Shown piece after piece: positions 1-10,302 of a DNA stretch of 64,000 nt (the stretch's first letter is position 1; each line of letters opens with the position of its first letter). The translations under genes and the position numbers were made by a program. The stretch covers positions 87,636,508 to 87,700,507 of the forward strand of contig OZ018333.1 of NCBI GenBank assembly GCA_963969495.1, written 5' to 3'. The notes below the pieces were generated by a model. The model worked only from the letters and a program-made list of their open reading frames with translations. It was not told the origin of the DNA and searched no databases. Source of the DNA: Ceratothoa steindachneri (taxonomy: Eukaryota > Arthropoda > Malacostraca > Isopoda > Cymothoidae).

Positions 1-1235
1 AAACCGGGTACCGCCAAAAAAGAGCGGGTATCCAGTTTGTTATCCTGAAGACAAATAACATCGGGTTGGAGAGTCGTTATTTCCACTTTGGCAGAACGCC
101 TAGACAATTATTTTGTAAGATCATAGACATTAGGTTGGACGATTAGATACCACAGTATATATATTTTTCTCCTTTGTGACTGATGTTAAGGTTGAAGTGC
201 TTCACAAAGAGCTTGGGATAAGAAGAGAAACATTTCGAAGAGCCTTCTATAGCAAGGGAAGAGATCATGGAAGGAACATTGACGGAGGATATTTCCAATC
301 TTTTTGAGGAACCGCCCAAGGCCCTTTCCTGTAACTGGGACGCACAGCCCCGCGGAAACGGAAGGTCAAGAAGAGATTTTCGGATGGTAGATCTGGATTG
401 ATGGACCGAGGAGGCTATCGATGTCTGAGCAATTGATCTAACAGCCACGGCTAGCGATGTTGGCATATCATCGGTTTTCATCGGAGTATGATAGGAGGGT
501 GAGTGAGTGGAGCAGGTGTTATCGGCCAAGTACGAAGAAATGAGTGGATTTCTGCTACTATTCGGGCCGGTAAAATGCCTACGTCCTGTGAAGGGCGAGA
601 CGAGTTGAGGTTAGAGAATATTTAGCAACAGGAGAGGAGTCCATTGAAGAATCTCTAGACTCAGCTGAGCCACCTCCAGAGGGTGCCCGCTTATTGGTGG
701 CCGAAGACTCGGGTGAAGATTCTTTCCTCTTAATACTAGGCTTTGGGTCCCGGGGCGGTTAGAAGAACCATCAATGGTCGATATAGATTATTTCAGATAA
801 GTCTGATGTGGTTAATTGTGTCGCCTTGAGCGGCTGTCCCAGCTAGGGTGGAGTAACATAAGGTATCTTGGTATGATAGCGATGGTTCGACGGTATAACG
901 ATACTTCTGAAACTTGTGGTAGATAGGCGATGAGAGGCTTCAGGCGTGTCGGAACTCGAACGTGATGATCAGTTTCGTTCAGCGTCACGCAAAACGTCTG
1001 AGAATAGACGGCGAAAGGGTGGTGTGTGCGATCTCGAGCATGTTGGTGAGCCACTCACACGTGCAAACGCAGAGAGCCGCCCAAACCGAGGACCTGATTT
1101 TCATTTAAGAATATTGGTCAGACTTTTAACGCAGCACTATGAGCACCATCGCGTTGGCACAGCAGGAACATGCTAAAGAGCATGACCAACATGTCCAAAT
1201 TGACTACAATTAAAACAACGTCAGTTAGTTCAACG
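1..1235 (-). pseudogene. Decayed non-LTR retrotransposon, ORF1/ORF2 junction (not family A)
   Basis: The minus strand at about 1-125 encodes the start of an APE-type endonuclease: ILQNNCLG followed, after a one-base frameshift, by AKVEITTLQPDVICLQDNKL. This matches the family pattern of ILQWNCRGL...PDVICLQET. Upstream, at about 143-529, lies an open stretch of 128 codons that fits the low-complexity C-terminal part of a gag-like ORF1. Around 790-1050 there are traces of the gag domain that precedes the zinc knuckles, with a frameshifted FxKxQKY tract and a decayed CYSxAGTA tract. The element continues off the left edge of the window. The endonuclease call is good. The gag assignment is inference, and the family (Jockey-like or related) is not resolved. 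Confidence 0.45.
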
Positions 1236-1245
1236 TAAGGAAGTA

Positions 1246-2058
1246 CTTTTTTTTATTAAGGAGCCCATCTGGCGACTGACTACTTTGGGCATAAGTCGCT
1301 GTACTCACCAAAGCCTATTTATTACTAGACAATATTAAAATAGAAATAACAATATATAAATAGCGATAAAAACAAAAAAAATAGCTACAAAAATTAAACT
1401 CGTGCCGGCGTCTTGGATAGGCCCGCCTACCCTCGGCGCAGGAACATGCGGCCTACAAAAAAAAGACCACTGTTAAATAAAGTGGATGAGGCCAGCCTCC
1501 TCCAGAAAGTCGTATAGTCCACAAGTCTGTGTGCACGTACCAGTCCCTAGTACAAGCAGTAGCGACCACCCACACTGGGACATTCAGCAAGAATGTGCCG
1601 AACAGTCTGGGGGACAACGCACTCTTCACAATAAAGTGCTCCACCAAATGGAGCACCGCACATCAGAATTTTCGCTCCTGCGAGCGATATACGAAATGGC
1701 GGTATTAGCCAGGAATGCTGCGGACACTACCATTCCTACCGGTAGTGCGCGCCAGCACCATCTTTTTGTAAAGTGGTTTCAATGACATGCTTGTGTACGT
1801 CTTATCATCCTTTGCATTTTCAGCTCTTCATAGTGTCATCTTTAGTCAATTCTGCAGTTTCTTTTCAAGGCCTCTTTAGAAGAGACATTAAATGTTTTTC
1901 CCTCGCCTGCCCTTCCCCTGAGAATGCGACCAACACCAAAAGGTAGAATAAAATGGAGGTGGGCAGCATCATTCTGTTTGTGGGCCGTCTCACACTCGAC
2001 TGACCAATACAGAAGCGTCGATGAATCCACCCAGGGTGCAATAGTTCAGGTGGCGCTT
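1246..2058 (-). mobile_element. Family A retrotransposon fragment A1, 3' end with internal deletion
   Basis: The 3' terminus is marked on the plus strand by a T run at 1247-1254, then the family A terminal sequence with the GGCGACT/AGTCGC hairpin. The 1453-1656 stretch encodes the C-terminal end of ORF2 (SPRLFGTFLLNVPV is a shifted reading of the CCHC tail). At about 1940-2030 the sequence jumps to the endonuclease-RT linker (WSVECETAHKQ, compare WWSAECETALKQ in better copies). Most of RNase H and RT is therefore deleted. It lies just downstream of the zinc-finger exon on the same strand. Confidence 0.7.
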
Positions 2059-2093
2059 GTAGCGCTTTGAGACATTTTGCTTCTCTTTAAGGT

Positions 2094-3155
2094 TTATTTA
2101 TCATCAGTGTGAGTTCTTAAATGTGCCACAAGATCGTCTTTTCTATGACCCTGATAAGGGCAAAGACTGCATTTGAAAGTCTGCTTGCCACTGTGAGTAG
2201 ATGAATGGCGTTTAAGCTGAAATTTCCTTGCAGTTTGATAAGGGCAAAGGCTGCACTTGAAAGGCTTTTCACCTGTGTGAGTCCTTAAATGTATTCTAAT
2301 ATGTCCCTTCCTTACAGCCTGATAAGGGCAAAGGCTGCATTTGTAAGGCTTCTTGCCAGTGTGAGTATATGAATGGCTTTTAAGCTGACCTTTCCTTGCA
2401 GCCTGATAAGGGCAAAGGCTGCATTTAAATGGCTTGTCACCTTTGTGTGTATATGAATGAATTTCAAGCTTACGTTTCGTTGCCGACTGATAAGGGCAAA
2501 GGCTGCACTTTAAAAGCTTCTCATCTGTGTGAGCATGTGCGTGTCTTTTAACCTGCATTTTTGTTGCAGCCTGATAAGGGCAAAGTTTGCACTTGAAAGG
2601 TTTCTCACCTGTGTGAGTAAGTGCGTGTCCTTTAATGTGCATTTTTGTTGCAGCCTGATAAGGGCAAATGCTGCATTTGAAAGGTTTTTCACCAGTGTGA
2701 GTTCTTGAATGTATTAAAACATGTCCTTTCTTTACAGCCTGATAAGGGCAAAGGCTGCATTTGAAAGGCTTCTCGCCAGTGTGAGTATATGAATGGATTT
2801 TAAGGTTATCTTTCCTTGCAGCTCGATAAGGGCAAATACTGCATTTGAATGGCTTCTCGCCAGTGTGGGTTCTTAAATGTATGTTTAAACCTCCCCTCTG
2901 TGCAGTCTGATAAGAACAGGAGGAGCATTTATAAATTTTCTTATTAATTTTTGAATGAGGAAGCGAATGTAAATTTGTGTGTGTCGACTTGGAAGGTATG
3001 TAATTGTTTTCGGAAGATTTTCCTGGGCTGCCAGATCTTGAATATACACCAGTAGTCCAATTTGGGTCATACTCAATGGCTCGAGGTGGCGATGATATTA
3101 TATCAGTTACTTGTGGAATAACCTCAAGGTTACTCGACAAAATCAATTTCATCTC
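2094..3155 (-). CDS. C2H2 zinc-finger protein, terminal coding exon with ten fingers
   Basis: This is a probable nuclear sequence-specific DNA-binding protein. The exon encodes about 75 residues of Ser/Pro-rich linker, then ten tandem C2H2 fingers separated by H-T-G-E-K-P linkers. Most fingers follow C-S-x-C-P-Y-Q-A-x-x-K; the last ends in THTDDK before a TAA stop. I start the exon at 3155, not at the in-frame ATG at 3170, because the minus strand there reads TTTCTTTTTCAG/GAGATG, a strong splice acceptor; MFLFQ would be intron. The first exon codon is GAG in phase 0, matching the phase-0 exons at 30953-31111, 32071-32202 and 32336-32413. An AATAAA (plus 2093-2098 reversed) overlaps the stop. 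All cysteine and histidine ligands look intact and there are no internal stops, so this is the best-preserved coding sequence in the window. No BTB, ZAD or KRAB domain is visible. The link to the upstream exons is inference. Confidence 0.85.
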   Translation of the reverse strand, partial: EMKLILSSNLEVIPQVTDIISSPPRAIEYDPNWTTGVYSRSGSPGKSSENNYIPSKSTHTNLHSLPHSKINKKIYKCSSCSYQTAQRGGLNIHLRTHTGEKPFKCSICPYRAARKDNLKIHSYTHTGEKPFKCSLCPYQAVKKGHVLIHSRTHTGEKPFKCSICPYQAATKMHIKGHALTHTGEKPFKCKLCPYQAATKMQVKRHAHAHTDEKLLKCSLCPYQSATKRKLEIHSYTHKGDKPFKCSLCPYQAARKGQLKSHSYTHTGKKPYKCSLCPYQAVRKGHIRIHLRTHTGEKPFKCSLCPYQTARKFQLKRHSSTHSGKQTFKCSLCPYQGHRKDDLVAHLRTHTDDK

Positions 3156-3267
3156 CTGAAAAAGAAACAATTAGTTATTATAATCTCTCATTCACAATCT
3201 TTGTGGTTTACAAGAGAGCATTCCTGCAAATTCATTTTTTAGGACTCGCACATGATTATGTTGGACA

Positions 3268-4196
3268 TTTTTTTTAAGGAGCCCATTGACGACTTCCTAC
3301 TTGGGCATAAGTAGCCGTACTCACTACAGCCTACAACTAGGCTATATTAAAAAAACAAATGAAATGATAAAAATATAATAGCCTAAAAGCAAAAAGTTAA
3401 CAAGAATGAAGAACGTTCCAGGGTCAGGGGTGGGCACACCTTCCCCCAGCGCTGGAACATGTGCCTCACAACAAACAGTAAAATAAAAAGTCGCCAAATC
3501 CACACAAACTCGTCCCGAGTACAAGGGACAAGCGGTAGCGACCCCGATCAAGTAACATGCGCGATGATCTCCCAGACTGAGACATTCAACAGGAATGTGC
3601 CAAACAGTCTGGGGGAAAACCGGGTCTTGGTAGTATTGTGGGTGGAGTCCGAATCTACATACACGCACACACTCATGTACATATTCAAACTGGGACTCCA
3701 CCCGACAATACTACTAGACTCAGACACCGCACAACAGTACTACTAGTGAAGTCAGATCAGGTAGTGTTGTTGGGCGAAGTCCGAGTGTAGTAGTATTGCC
3801 GGGGTGGGGTCCGAGTCTACACAAAATCACACAATCACGAGCATATACTAACTCGGACTCCACCCTACAATACTACTAGTCTTCACAGTTTTAAGCAGGC
3901 GAACGCTCCATCAAATGGCGGTGCGTCCCGCAAGTGTGTCCAATTCGGAGACGATCGAAAGCAACAGTTGCAGCGCAATGGAACGCAAGTTTAAGCCCCC
4001 CTCAACCGTCTCCCATCTTCTTTGCCAAGCAGTCCGGAGAACTGCCCGTATTCCTGCCATCTAATTGGTGCAAAGAAGAGCGAAACGCTGGTCTAGTCAC
4101 CCCGTCCTCGAGGACTATTTGGCGTCCTTATTCCCCGGAGTTCCCACATGTCCAGGAATTCATCCGAAGTTAATCTCGACATCTGCCCAGCTCACC
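3268..4196 (-). mobile_element. Family A fragment A2, 3' end, interrupted by an inverted-repeat element
   Basis: A T run at 3268-3275 is followed by the family A 3' terminal sequence, the 3' UTR and the C-terminal part of ORF2/RNase H. The segments 3276-3628 and 3879-4196 align end to end with other copies once the insertion at 3629-3878 is removed. The copy is more diverged than A3, A5 or A6. It stops at 4196, where the poly(A) of A3 begins. The A4 segment at 7755 could be the continuation of this same insertion, with about 45 bp missing between them. Confidence 0.75.
3629..3878. mobile_element. Small inverted-repeat (MITE-like) element inside A2
   Basis: The ends are inverted repeats of about 24 bp. 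The left end reads GTAGTATTG...GGTGGAGTCCGA and the right end is its complement, finishing CAATACTACTA. GTCTT flanks both sides (3624-3628 and 3879-3883). Both flanks align base for base with uninterrupted family A copies, so the 5-bp repeat is a genuine target-site duplication. Inside, the same motif recurs in inverted pairs near 3700-3716, 3735-3745 and 3785-3815, suggesting two or three concatenated units of about 88 bp. It encodes nothing and the superfamily is unassigned. Confidence 0.65.
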
Positions 4197-7100
4197 ATTT
4201 TTTAATTTTTTTTTTTTAAGAGCTCATCTGGCGACTGCCTACTTGGGCATTAGTCGCCGTATTAAAACTGGCCTAGTTGTAGGCTACTTTAAAATAAAAT
4301 TAAAGAGACGAAAAACACCCCCAAAAGGGGTAAAGGAAGCAAGCTCCTGCGTCGGGGGGAGTTCCCCCTCCCCCGGCGCAGGAGCCTGCGACCTACAAAA
4401 AAACCAAAAAACAACTAGTTAAATACAAGGGAGAAGGCCGGCCTCCCCCCAAAAGTCAATCAGTCCACCAGTCATGGTGCACGCAATCGTCCCGAGTACA
4501 AGGGACAGGCAGTAGCGACCCCGCCCATCCCAGTACCGGGACAGGTAACGTGCGCGAAGATCACCCAGACTGGGACATTCGACAAGAATGTGCCGAACAG
4601 TCTGGGGGACGACGCAGTCGTCGCAATAGGGCGCAGGCGAGCGCTCCATCAAATAGCGATGCATCACACGAGTGTGTCCGATTCGGAGACGACAGAAAGC
4701 GACCTGAAGCCGTCACGGCATTGGGGGATAGGTCCATGGGAACAGTCACGGCGCAATGGCACGCAACTTTAAGTTCTCTTCGACCGTCTCTCATCTTCTT
4801 TGCCAAGCAGTCCGAAGAGCTGCCCGTATTCCTGCCATGTAGTCGGTGTGAGGAAGAGCGAAACGCCGGTCCGGTCGCAGAGTCCTCACGGACTCTTTGG
4901 CGCGCTCATTCCCCGCAATTCCTACATGTCCAGGAACCCAGCAGAACATAATCTCGACATCTGCCCGGCTCGCCAAAACCGTTGCGACACGTAAATCGTG
5001 GACCAAGGGATACAGAGATTCAAATGCCCCGAGAGCACTCAGGGCGCTTTGTGAGTCACTATAAATCATAATCCGGTTCTCGAACTGGGCACGTCGAGTA
5101 ATCTCCCGTACCGAACGGTGTATTGCAACCAGATCGGCCTTGAAGACAGACGCAGCGCCTAGCAGAGCCCCGCTGACTTCAAACAGAGCCGATACAGCGT
5201 CGAAGCCGACGCCCTATTGGGACTTGAGGCCATCCATATACATTGGGATTTTCAGCGTGACACAAGGTGTGCTCCAAAAAGGCCGAAAGCGATACTCCCG
5301 GGGCTGTACAAGCTTTGGGAGCAGAGGCGTGGCGAGAAATAGTCAAAGGTAGTACCCCCCAGGGTGGCGTCCTGGGCAGAACCAGGGGCACCACCCGCTC
5401 GAGAGCTATTCCCAACTCTCGAATGAGTTTCCTAGCCCTAAACCCAAAGGGCATAGGGTATGACTGGAGTCTCTTGGTGAAATAGTCACCGTTGAGATCA
5501 GCTGTGAATGCAGTGAGAGCTGCTGGCGACTGAGGGAGGCGCCGGGCTCGCGCGTAAAGGCGAATGATGCACTGTGCACGGCGTAGAGCGAGTGGCATCC
5601 CCCCACCATCGACAAGTAGGCTCTCAATGGAGGACGTGCGGAACGCACCGGTCGTCAGGCGAAGGCCAGTGTGGTGAATCGAGTCCACCTTCCGCAATAC
5701 ACGCTCAGCTGGGGATGCATAAAATTCGCATCCGTAGTCGAGCTTCGAACGTACAAAGGATCGATGAAAAAGTAAGGCGATAGCCTTATCAGCGCAATAG
5801 GCACTGAATGTCATGGAACGAATCCTGTTCATGGAGCGGGTACAATAAACACTAAGGCTGCGAATATGAACATCCCAGGTAAGGTGTTGGTGAAATACAA
5901 GACCAAAGAAACGGTGCGAGTCTACCACTTCCAGGCTAAAACTATTTTGAAACAAATCTGGGTCAGGATGGAGTCGCGAATGGCAGCAGAAGTGCACCAC
6001 CTTATTCTTTGCCATGGAAAACCTAAGCCAGTGCTATTTGGCATAGCGAGCGACGCGGTTCAATTGTTGTTTGAGACGAGGCTCCCGAGTTGGCATCTGG
6101 GCCGCACCAAAAGATAAAAATTGGCGTCCATGTAGAGCGTAGCGAGAACATCTTCCGGCAGCCCCGAGGTGATGCCATTAATGCTCAGGGTAAAGAGTGC
6201 GACACTGAAGACCCTTGCCTGCGGGACACTCTCATCCTGCGCCATAGGGCAGGAGGGGGCTCTTAACACCTGTAGCCGGAATCGACGATCCCGCAGGAAT
6301 TCAGATATAATGATTAGGAGGCGTCCCCTCGCCCACATCGTGTGGACAGTCTCCATGATACCGTATCGCCATGCGGTATCAGAGGCCTTCTCCAGGTCGA
6401 AGAACACCGTGGCAAATTCCTGTTTACGAAGGAAGGTCTCGCTGACGGCATTTTCTAGTCGGATAAGAGCATCCGATGAGTGAACTTGTGAAAGCCACAA
6501 TGTGCAGAAGACAGATGGCCTCCGCTTTCCAGAGAGAATGCTAATCTAACATTTACCAATTTCTCCATCGACTTGTGCACGCAGGAGGTTATAAAGACAT
6601 TGGGTGGAAACCGGCCAGGGCAGAGTGATCTCTCCCGGGTTTGCGAAAAGCAAGCACAGTAGAGATTTGCCAAGATTCTGGGAGGATACCCTATACCCAT
6701 ATCCTCTTGGAACGAATTTAAAAGAAAGGTCATGCCTTGCTCACCCATGTGTCTAAGCATGGCATACGGACATCGTCCGGACCAATGGCGGTGTTTGCGC
6801 ACGAAGCGAGAGCGGAGCGTAACTCACTCAGAGTAAACCTGTCGTTAAAGGGTTTCTCCGCCTCTGGATGAAAAGTCTAGTCGGGGGCCTTCTGCGTTAC
6901 CACGACGCGCATTTAATACAGGCGGAGCAGCATCCCGGCTAGAGAATGCGGAGAAAGCGGTCGCGAAGGATTCTGCCACGGATGCGGGGTCCGAGATTGC
7001 GGTCCCATTCTCCTGGAGAACAGGAGTGGGTTCCTGAGAGAACTTGCCCCGAATCATTTTTACTCGCTTCCACACCTCTGCTAGCGGAGTCTTCACATTA

Positions 7101-7754
7101 AGTGAAGACACGTATGCCCGTCAAGAAGAGCGGCGGGCGTGCTTCAAAATATACTGGAACCTAGCCCTAGCCCGACGAAATTCAGCGACAGTGAAATCGT
7201 TCGGGCGGCGCTTATGGCGCATGTAGGCATAACGCTTCTGTTTGAGGGCCGTCTCACACTCGGCTTACCACCACGGGAGTGGACGGCGTGCAAAACGGCC
7301 AGACCTTCTCGGAATAGTAGTTAGGCCCACGGTGATGAGGTTGCTGGAGAACTCAACAGCCTCATATATCGACCTAAACTCCTCGACTGAGACAGATTAA
7401 TCGGCCATTTCTAGAAATTCTGAACACCGCGCCCACATCAAGCTCCACTGTGGCGGGCTCTCGGGCAGCAGGACCAGAAAATAATATTTGAATGGAAAAC
7501 TGATCACTAACATGGAAGTCATCGATCACTCCCCACCCAAAATCAGGCTGTTCACCCAGAGAGCACAAATATAGATCGAGGATGGATAATGAAGCAGTTC
7601 TGGGGCAGTGATGCATAAACTCATCGACATTTCGGACACAGATCTGAGAGCGTACTCTCCCTCAGATCTCCGAGCGAGAGAAAGGGTCTCGGCAACCGTG
7701 CCACGACGCGACGGAAGTCTCCCGAGTCGAAGGCGGCTGACGGTTGAAGGTAGG
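4197..7754 (-). mobile_element. Family A copy A3, 5'-truncated (3' UTR to endonuclease)
   Basis: The poly(A) tail appears as T runs at 4197-4226, followed by the terminal hairpin and the 3' UTR to about 4418. ORF2 then runs backwards through the CCHC tail, RNase H, RT and endonuclease. At about 7755 endonuclease sequence switches, over the shared run GCAGAGA, to RNase H sequence assigned here to A4. The copy is 5'-truncated, with no ORF1 or 5' UTR. The junction could be the edge of an older element or a template-switch chimera. Confidence 0.8.
4419..7616 (-). pseudogene. Family A ORF2 remnant in A3 (endonuclease-RT-RNase H)
   Basis: The reading frame is broken at least six times. Recognisable pieces are: the CCHC-like tail CDDCVVPQTVRHILVECPSL at 4419-4667; RNase H with IYSDSQSAL and CWVPGHVGIAGNERA at 4791-5069; the RT thumb and connection at 5179-6015; RT palm pieces with FFDLEKASDTAWR and a damaged active-site region (LYMDANF where others have LYVDDLS) at 6060-6500; fingers at 6455-6802; and the endonuclease-RT linker and endonuclease end to 7616. 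Loss of the YVDD aspartates shows this copy cannot encode an active polymerase. Confidence 0.8.
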
Positions 7755-7858
7755 CAGAGATTCCAATGCCCCGAGAGCATTCAGGGCGCTTTGTGAGTCG
7801 CTATACATCACAATCCGCTCCCTGAACAGGGGATTTCGCGGAATCTCCCGTACAGAGT
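7755..7858 (-). mobile_element. Family A copy A4, left part (RNase H segment)
   Basis: About 100 bp of RNase H coding sequence (the region around SDSQSALSAL) aligns with 20410-20510 of copy A6. It ends at GTACAGAGT, and its next bases in other copies (CGAGTGGTGTATTGCC) reappear at about 17087, on the far side of CR1-A and A5. The inferred reading is one older family A copy split by the CR1-A insertion. Confidence 0.65.
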
Positions 7859-7960
7859 TACAAGGAAAAGATGTCCCTTAAAGCCCTTGCGGCCCATGTC
7901 GAGGAGGCACTTTTTGCGGTTTCGATTCTTAGCACGTACTAATTACTTGCTATGAGATCA

Positions 7961-10146
7961 TCAAATTTTCAAATACAATTTGTCAAGTCTACTCTTGAAC
8001 TGCTCGATACTGCTACTCTCAGCAACTCCCGCTGGTAATCTATTCCATGTGTCGCAAATGTCATATGTAAATGACTTACCCACCGGAATGGTATTGAATC
8101 TGGGCAGCTCCACCTTCCATCCGTGATTTCGAGTCGTATTCCGGTTGAGGGTAAAGAACTTGGTGGAGTTTACATTTTCAAATTCTTTCAAGATTTTAAG
8201 TCTCTATTAGACGACCGCGCAGTCTTCGAGTCTCTAACGAATAGAGATCGAGCTCTTGCAGTCTTTCTTGGTATGTCTTGTTCCTTAGCGATGGGATCAG
8301 TTTCGTGGCCCTGGCTTGCACCTTTTCCAGACGATCGATGTCTTTTTGATAATGAGGAAAACAGAACTGAACAGCGTGAGGCCTCACCAGCGAGTTGTAC
8401 AAAGGCAAAACAACCTCTTTTGTTCGAAAGCTGAATTGCCTCTTGATGTAACCCAACAGGCGATGAGCCTTTTTCTCCACCTGTAAGCACTGCTTCAAGA
8501 ATTTGAGACCGCTGCTAATCAGCACACCTAAGTCCTTCTCGACATCAGTAGACTCAAGACGCATACCTTGTAGCTCGTAGCCTGAACGGGGGTTCGCATA
8601 CCCGATGTGCATCACCTTACACTTGTCTAAGTTGAAAGGCATCTGCCACTTGTCAGCCCACTCGCCGATCATGCGTAGGTCACCCCTCGACATCTCGATG
8701 TTTTAGGGATTCGCTACGTTAGCTCCTAGTTTTGTGTCGTCGGCAAATTTCGCTAGACGACTCACTAGTCCTTCATCTATATCGTTGATATAGATGAATA
8801 ATAATAGAGGGGCTAGCACGGAACCCTGAGGGACTCCGCTCGTTACTGACGACCACCGAGAGGTGTGGCCTCCGATGGTAACCCTCTGTCGCCTGTCCGA
8901 CAACCAACTTTCTAACCATTTTGTGACCTTTCCTCTTATTCCTAGGGCAAGTACTTTTGCCATCAGTCGGCGGTGGGGGACTTTATCGAAAGCCTTTTGG
9001 AAATCCAAATAAAGTATGTCCACCTCTCGACTTCTGTCAAACTCACTCATTATCCCGTGGAAGAATTCAAGCAAGTTCGTGAGGCACGAGCGCTTTCTTC
9101 GGAACCCATGCTGAGTGTCTCTTAACAGGTCGTGAGACTCTAAATGATTCATTATCCTATCCCCTATGATGCCTTTCAGTACTTTGCCCACGATTGAAGG
9201 GATACCTATTGGTCGGTAGTTACCTGCGGTGCTACGGTCCCCCTTTTTGTGGATAGGTGCTTCGCCACTGTCGAGCGATGAGTGCTCACCTGATCTTTCA
9301 CCTCACGCAGCACTCTTGGCAGGAAGCCATCAGGACCTGGAGATTTATACGCATATAACTGACCTAGCCTCCTAGAAACCTCTTCGGAAGTTGTACTAAT
9401 TGCTTCTAGTGATTCTAACTCACAATCTATCACTATTGGTGGTCTGGGTATCTCTCCGTCCATTTCCCTCGTGAAAACCGAGGAGAAGTAGTCGTTGAGT
9501 ATGCCAGCTATTTCCTCATCTGAATCCTGGAGAACGCCGTCCGCGTTCTTCAGGGGTCCGATGCGTTGGCGTACTGGTTTTCGGTTGTTTATGTACGTGA
9601 AGAACTCCTTGGGGCCCTCTTTGGAGAGAGATGCTACACGAATTTCTTCGTTACGCTTCGCCGTGAGCACTAGTGCCTTTACCGTTCTACTATGGGTCAC
9701 ATAGGCTTCATAGTGCAACGCACTACTATTCCTTTTCCATGCTCTGTGCGCTGTCTTTCTAGCTTTAATAGCACTAGCGATTTCTTGAGAAAACCACCTA
9801 GGCTGTGAATGCTCACTAGTCTGACAGCCTTCGTGGGAACGAACTCGGCCTGACGCTCCATAAAACGATTCTTGAAGTCGTTTCATTTGGAATTCGTTTC
9901 GCCTTCGTTAGTTGGTTGCATCTGGCCAAGTGCCCTCCGAAGCCCATCGAAGTCTGCACGTCTGACATCCAATTTACGTGCTTGTTCATTAGTACCTTGC
10001 GTACAGAGAGAACATACTCCAAACCTTATGGTCACTACCACCTAGGCATTCATCCACTGACAGGTCAGAGACGAGGTCATCTTCAGTCGTAAATACTAGA
10101 TCTAGAACATTGCCCCCTCGGGAAGGTTCGCCGACCCACTGAGTCA
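7961..10146 (-). pseudogene. CR1-A ORF2 remnant (endonuclease end, reverse transcriptase)
   Basis: Recognisable parts, read on the minus strand: the endonuclease C-terminus at 10146-10023; the linker and RT start with PGPDGFLPRVLREVKDQ at 9206-9886; RT palm with LDFQKAFDKVPHRR, GVPQGSVLAPLLLFIYINDI and KFADDTKLG at 8703-9191; the thumb with WADKWQMPFNLDKCKVMHIG at 8196-8693; and the C-terminus with CDTWNRLP and IEQFKSRLDKL at 7961-8191. Lesions are a TAA near 8705, a frameshift near 9200 together with loss of about 20 residues before KKGDRSTAGNYRPI, and smaller shifts near 9890 and 10022. The active-site F-A-D-D is intact, so decay is moderate. Confidence 0.85.
10133..10146. repeat. Target-site duplication, left copy, for A5
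   Basis: The 14-mer GACCCACTGAGTCA abuts the poly(A) (T run) of A5. An identical 14-mer is at 17006-17019, directly outside the 5' end of A5. Removing A5 and one repeat restores the CR1-A endonuclease frame. Confidence 0.95.
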
Positions 10147-10302
10147 TTTTTTTTTTTTTTTTAAGGGGCTATCTGGCGACTGCCAACTTAGGCATAAGTT
10201 GCCGTAAACAAACAGCCTAGTTCTAGGCTACTTTAAAAAATTGAACAGGAAACAATAAAAAGAAATAACAATAACAAAAACAACAACAACAATTAAACCG
10301 GG

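Larger units (their letters stand above)
7859..10146 (-). mobile_element. CR1-like non-LTR retrotransposon CR1-A, 3' portion
   Basis: This is a different family from A. The minus strand encodes, 5' to 3', the end of an APE endonuclease (LDLVFT, GGSDHKVW), an endonuclease-RT linker, RT with FADDT, and the CR1-type C-terminus. About 100 bp of 3' UTR follows at 7859-7960, with no clear terminal microsatellite. The 5' continuation was separated by the A5 insertion and resumes at 17020 in frame. It is inserted in A4. Confidence 0.85.

Noticed and set aside
143..529. Host gene in the 128-codon minus-strand frame
   Set aside because: It lies directly upstream, in the transposon's direction, of an endonuclease start, which makes an ORF1 tail more likely than a host protein.
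3156..3170. In-frame ATG upstream of the zinc-finger exon (MFLFQ start)
   Set aside because: TTTCTTTTTCAG lies between that ATG and the finger-encoding sequence, so those codons are best read as a polypyrimidine tract and acceptor.
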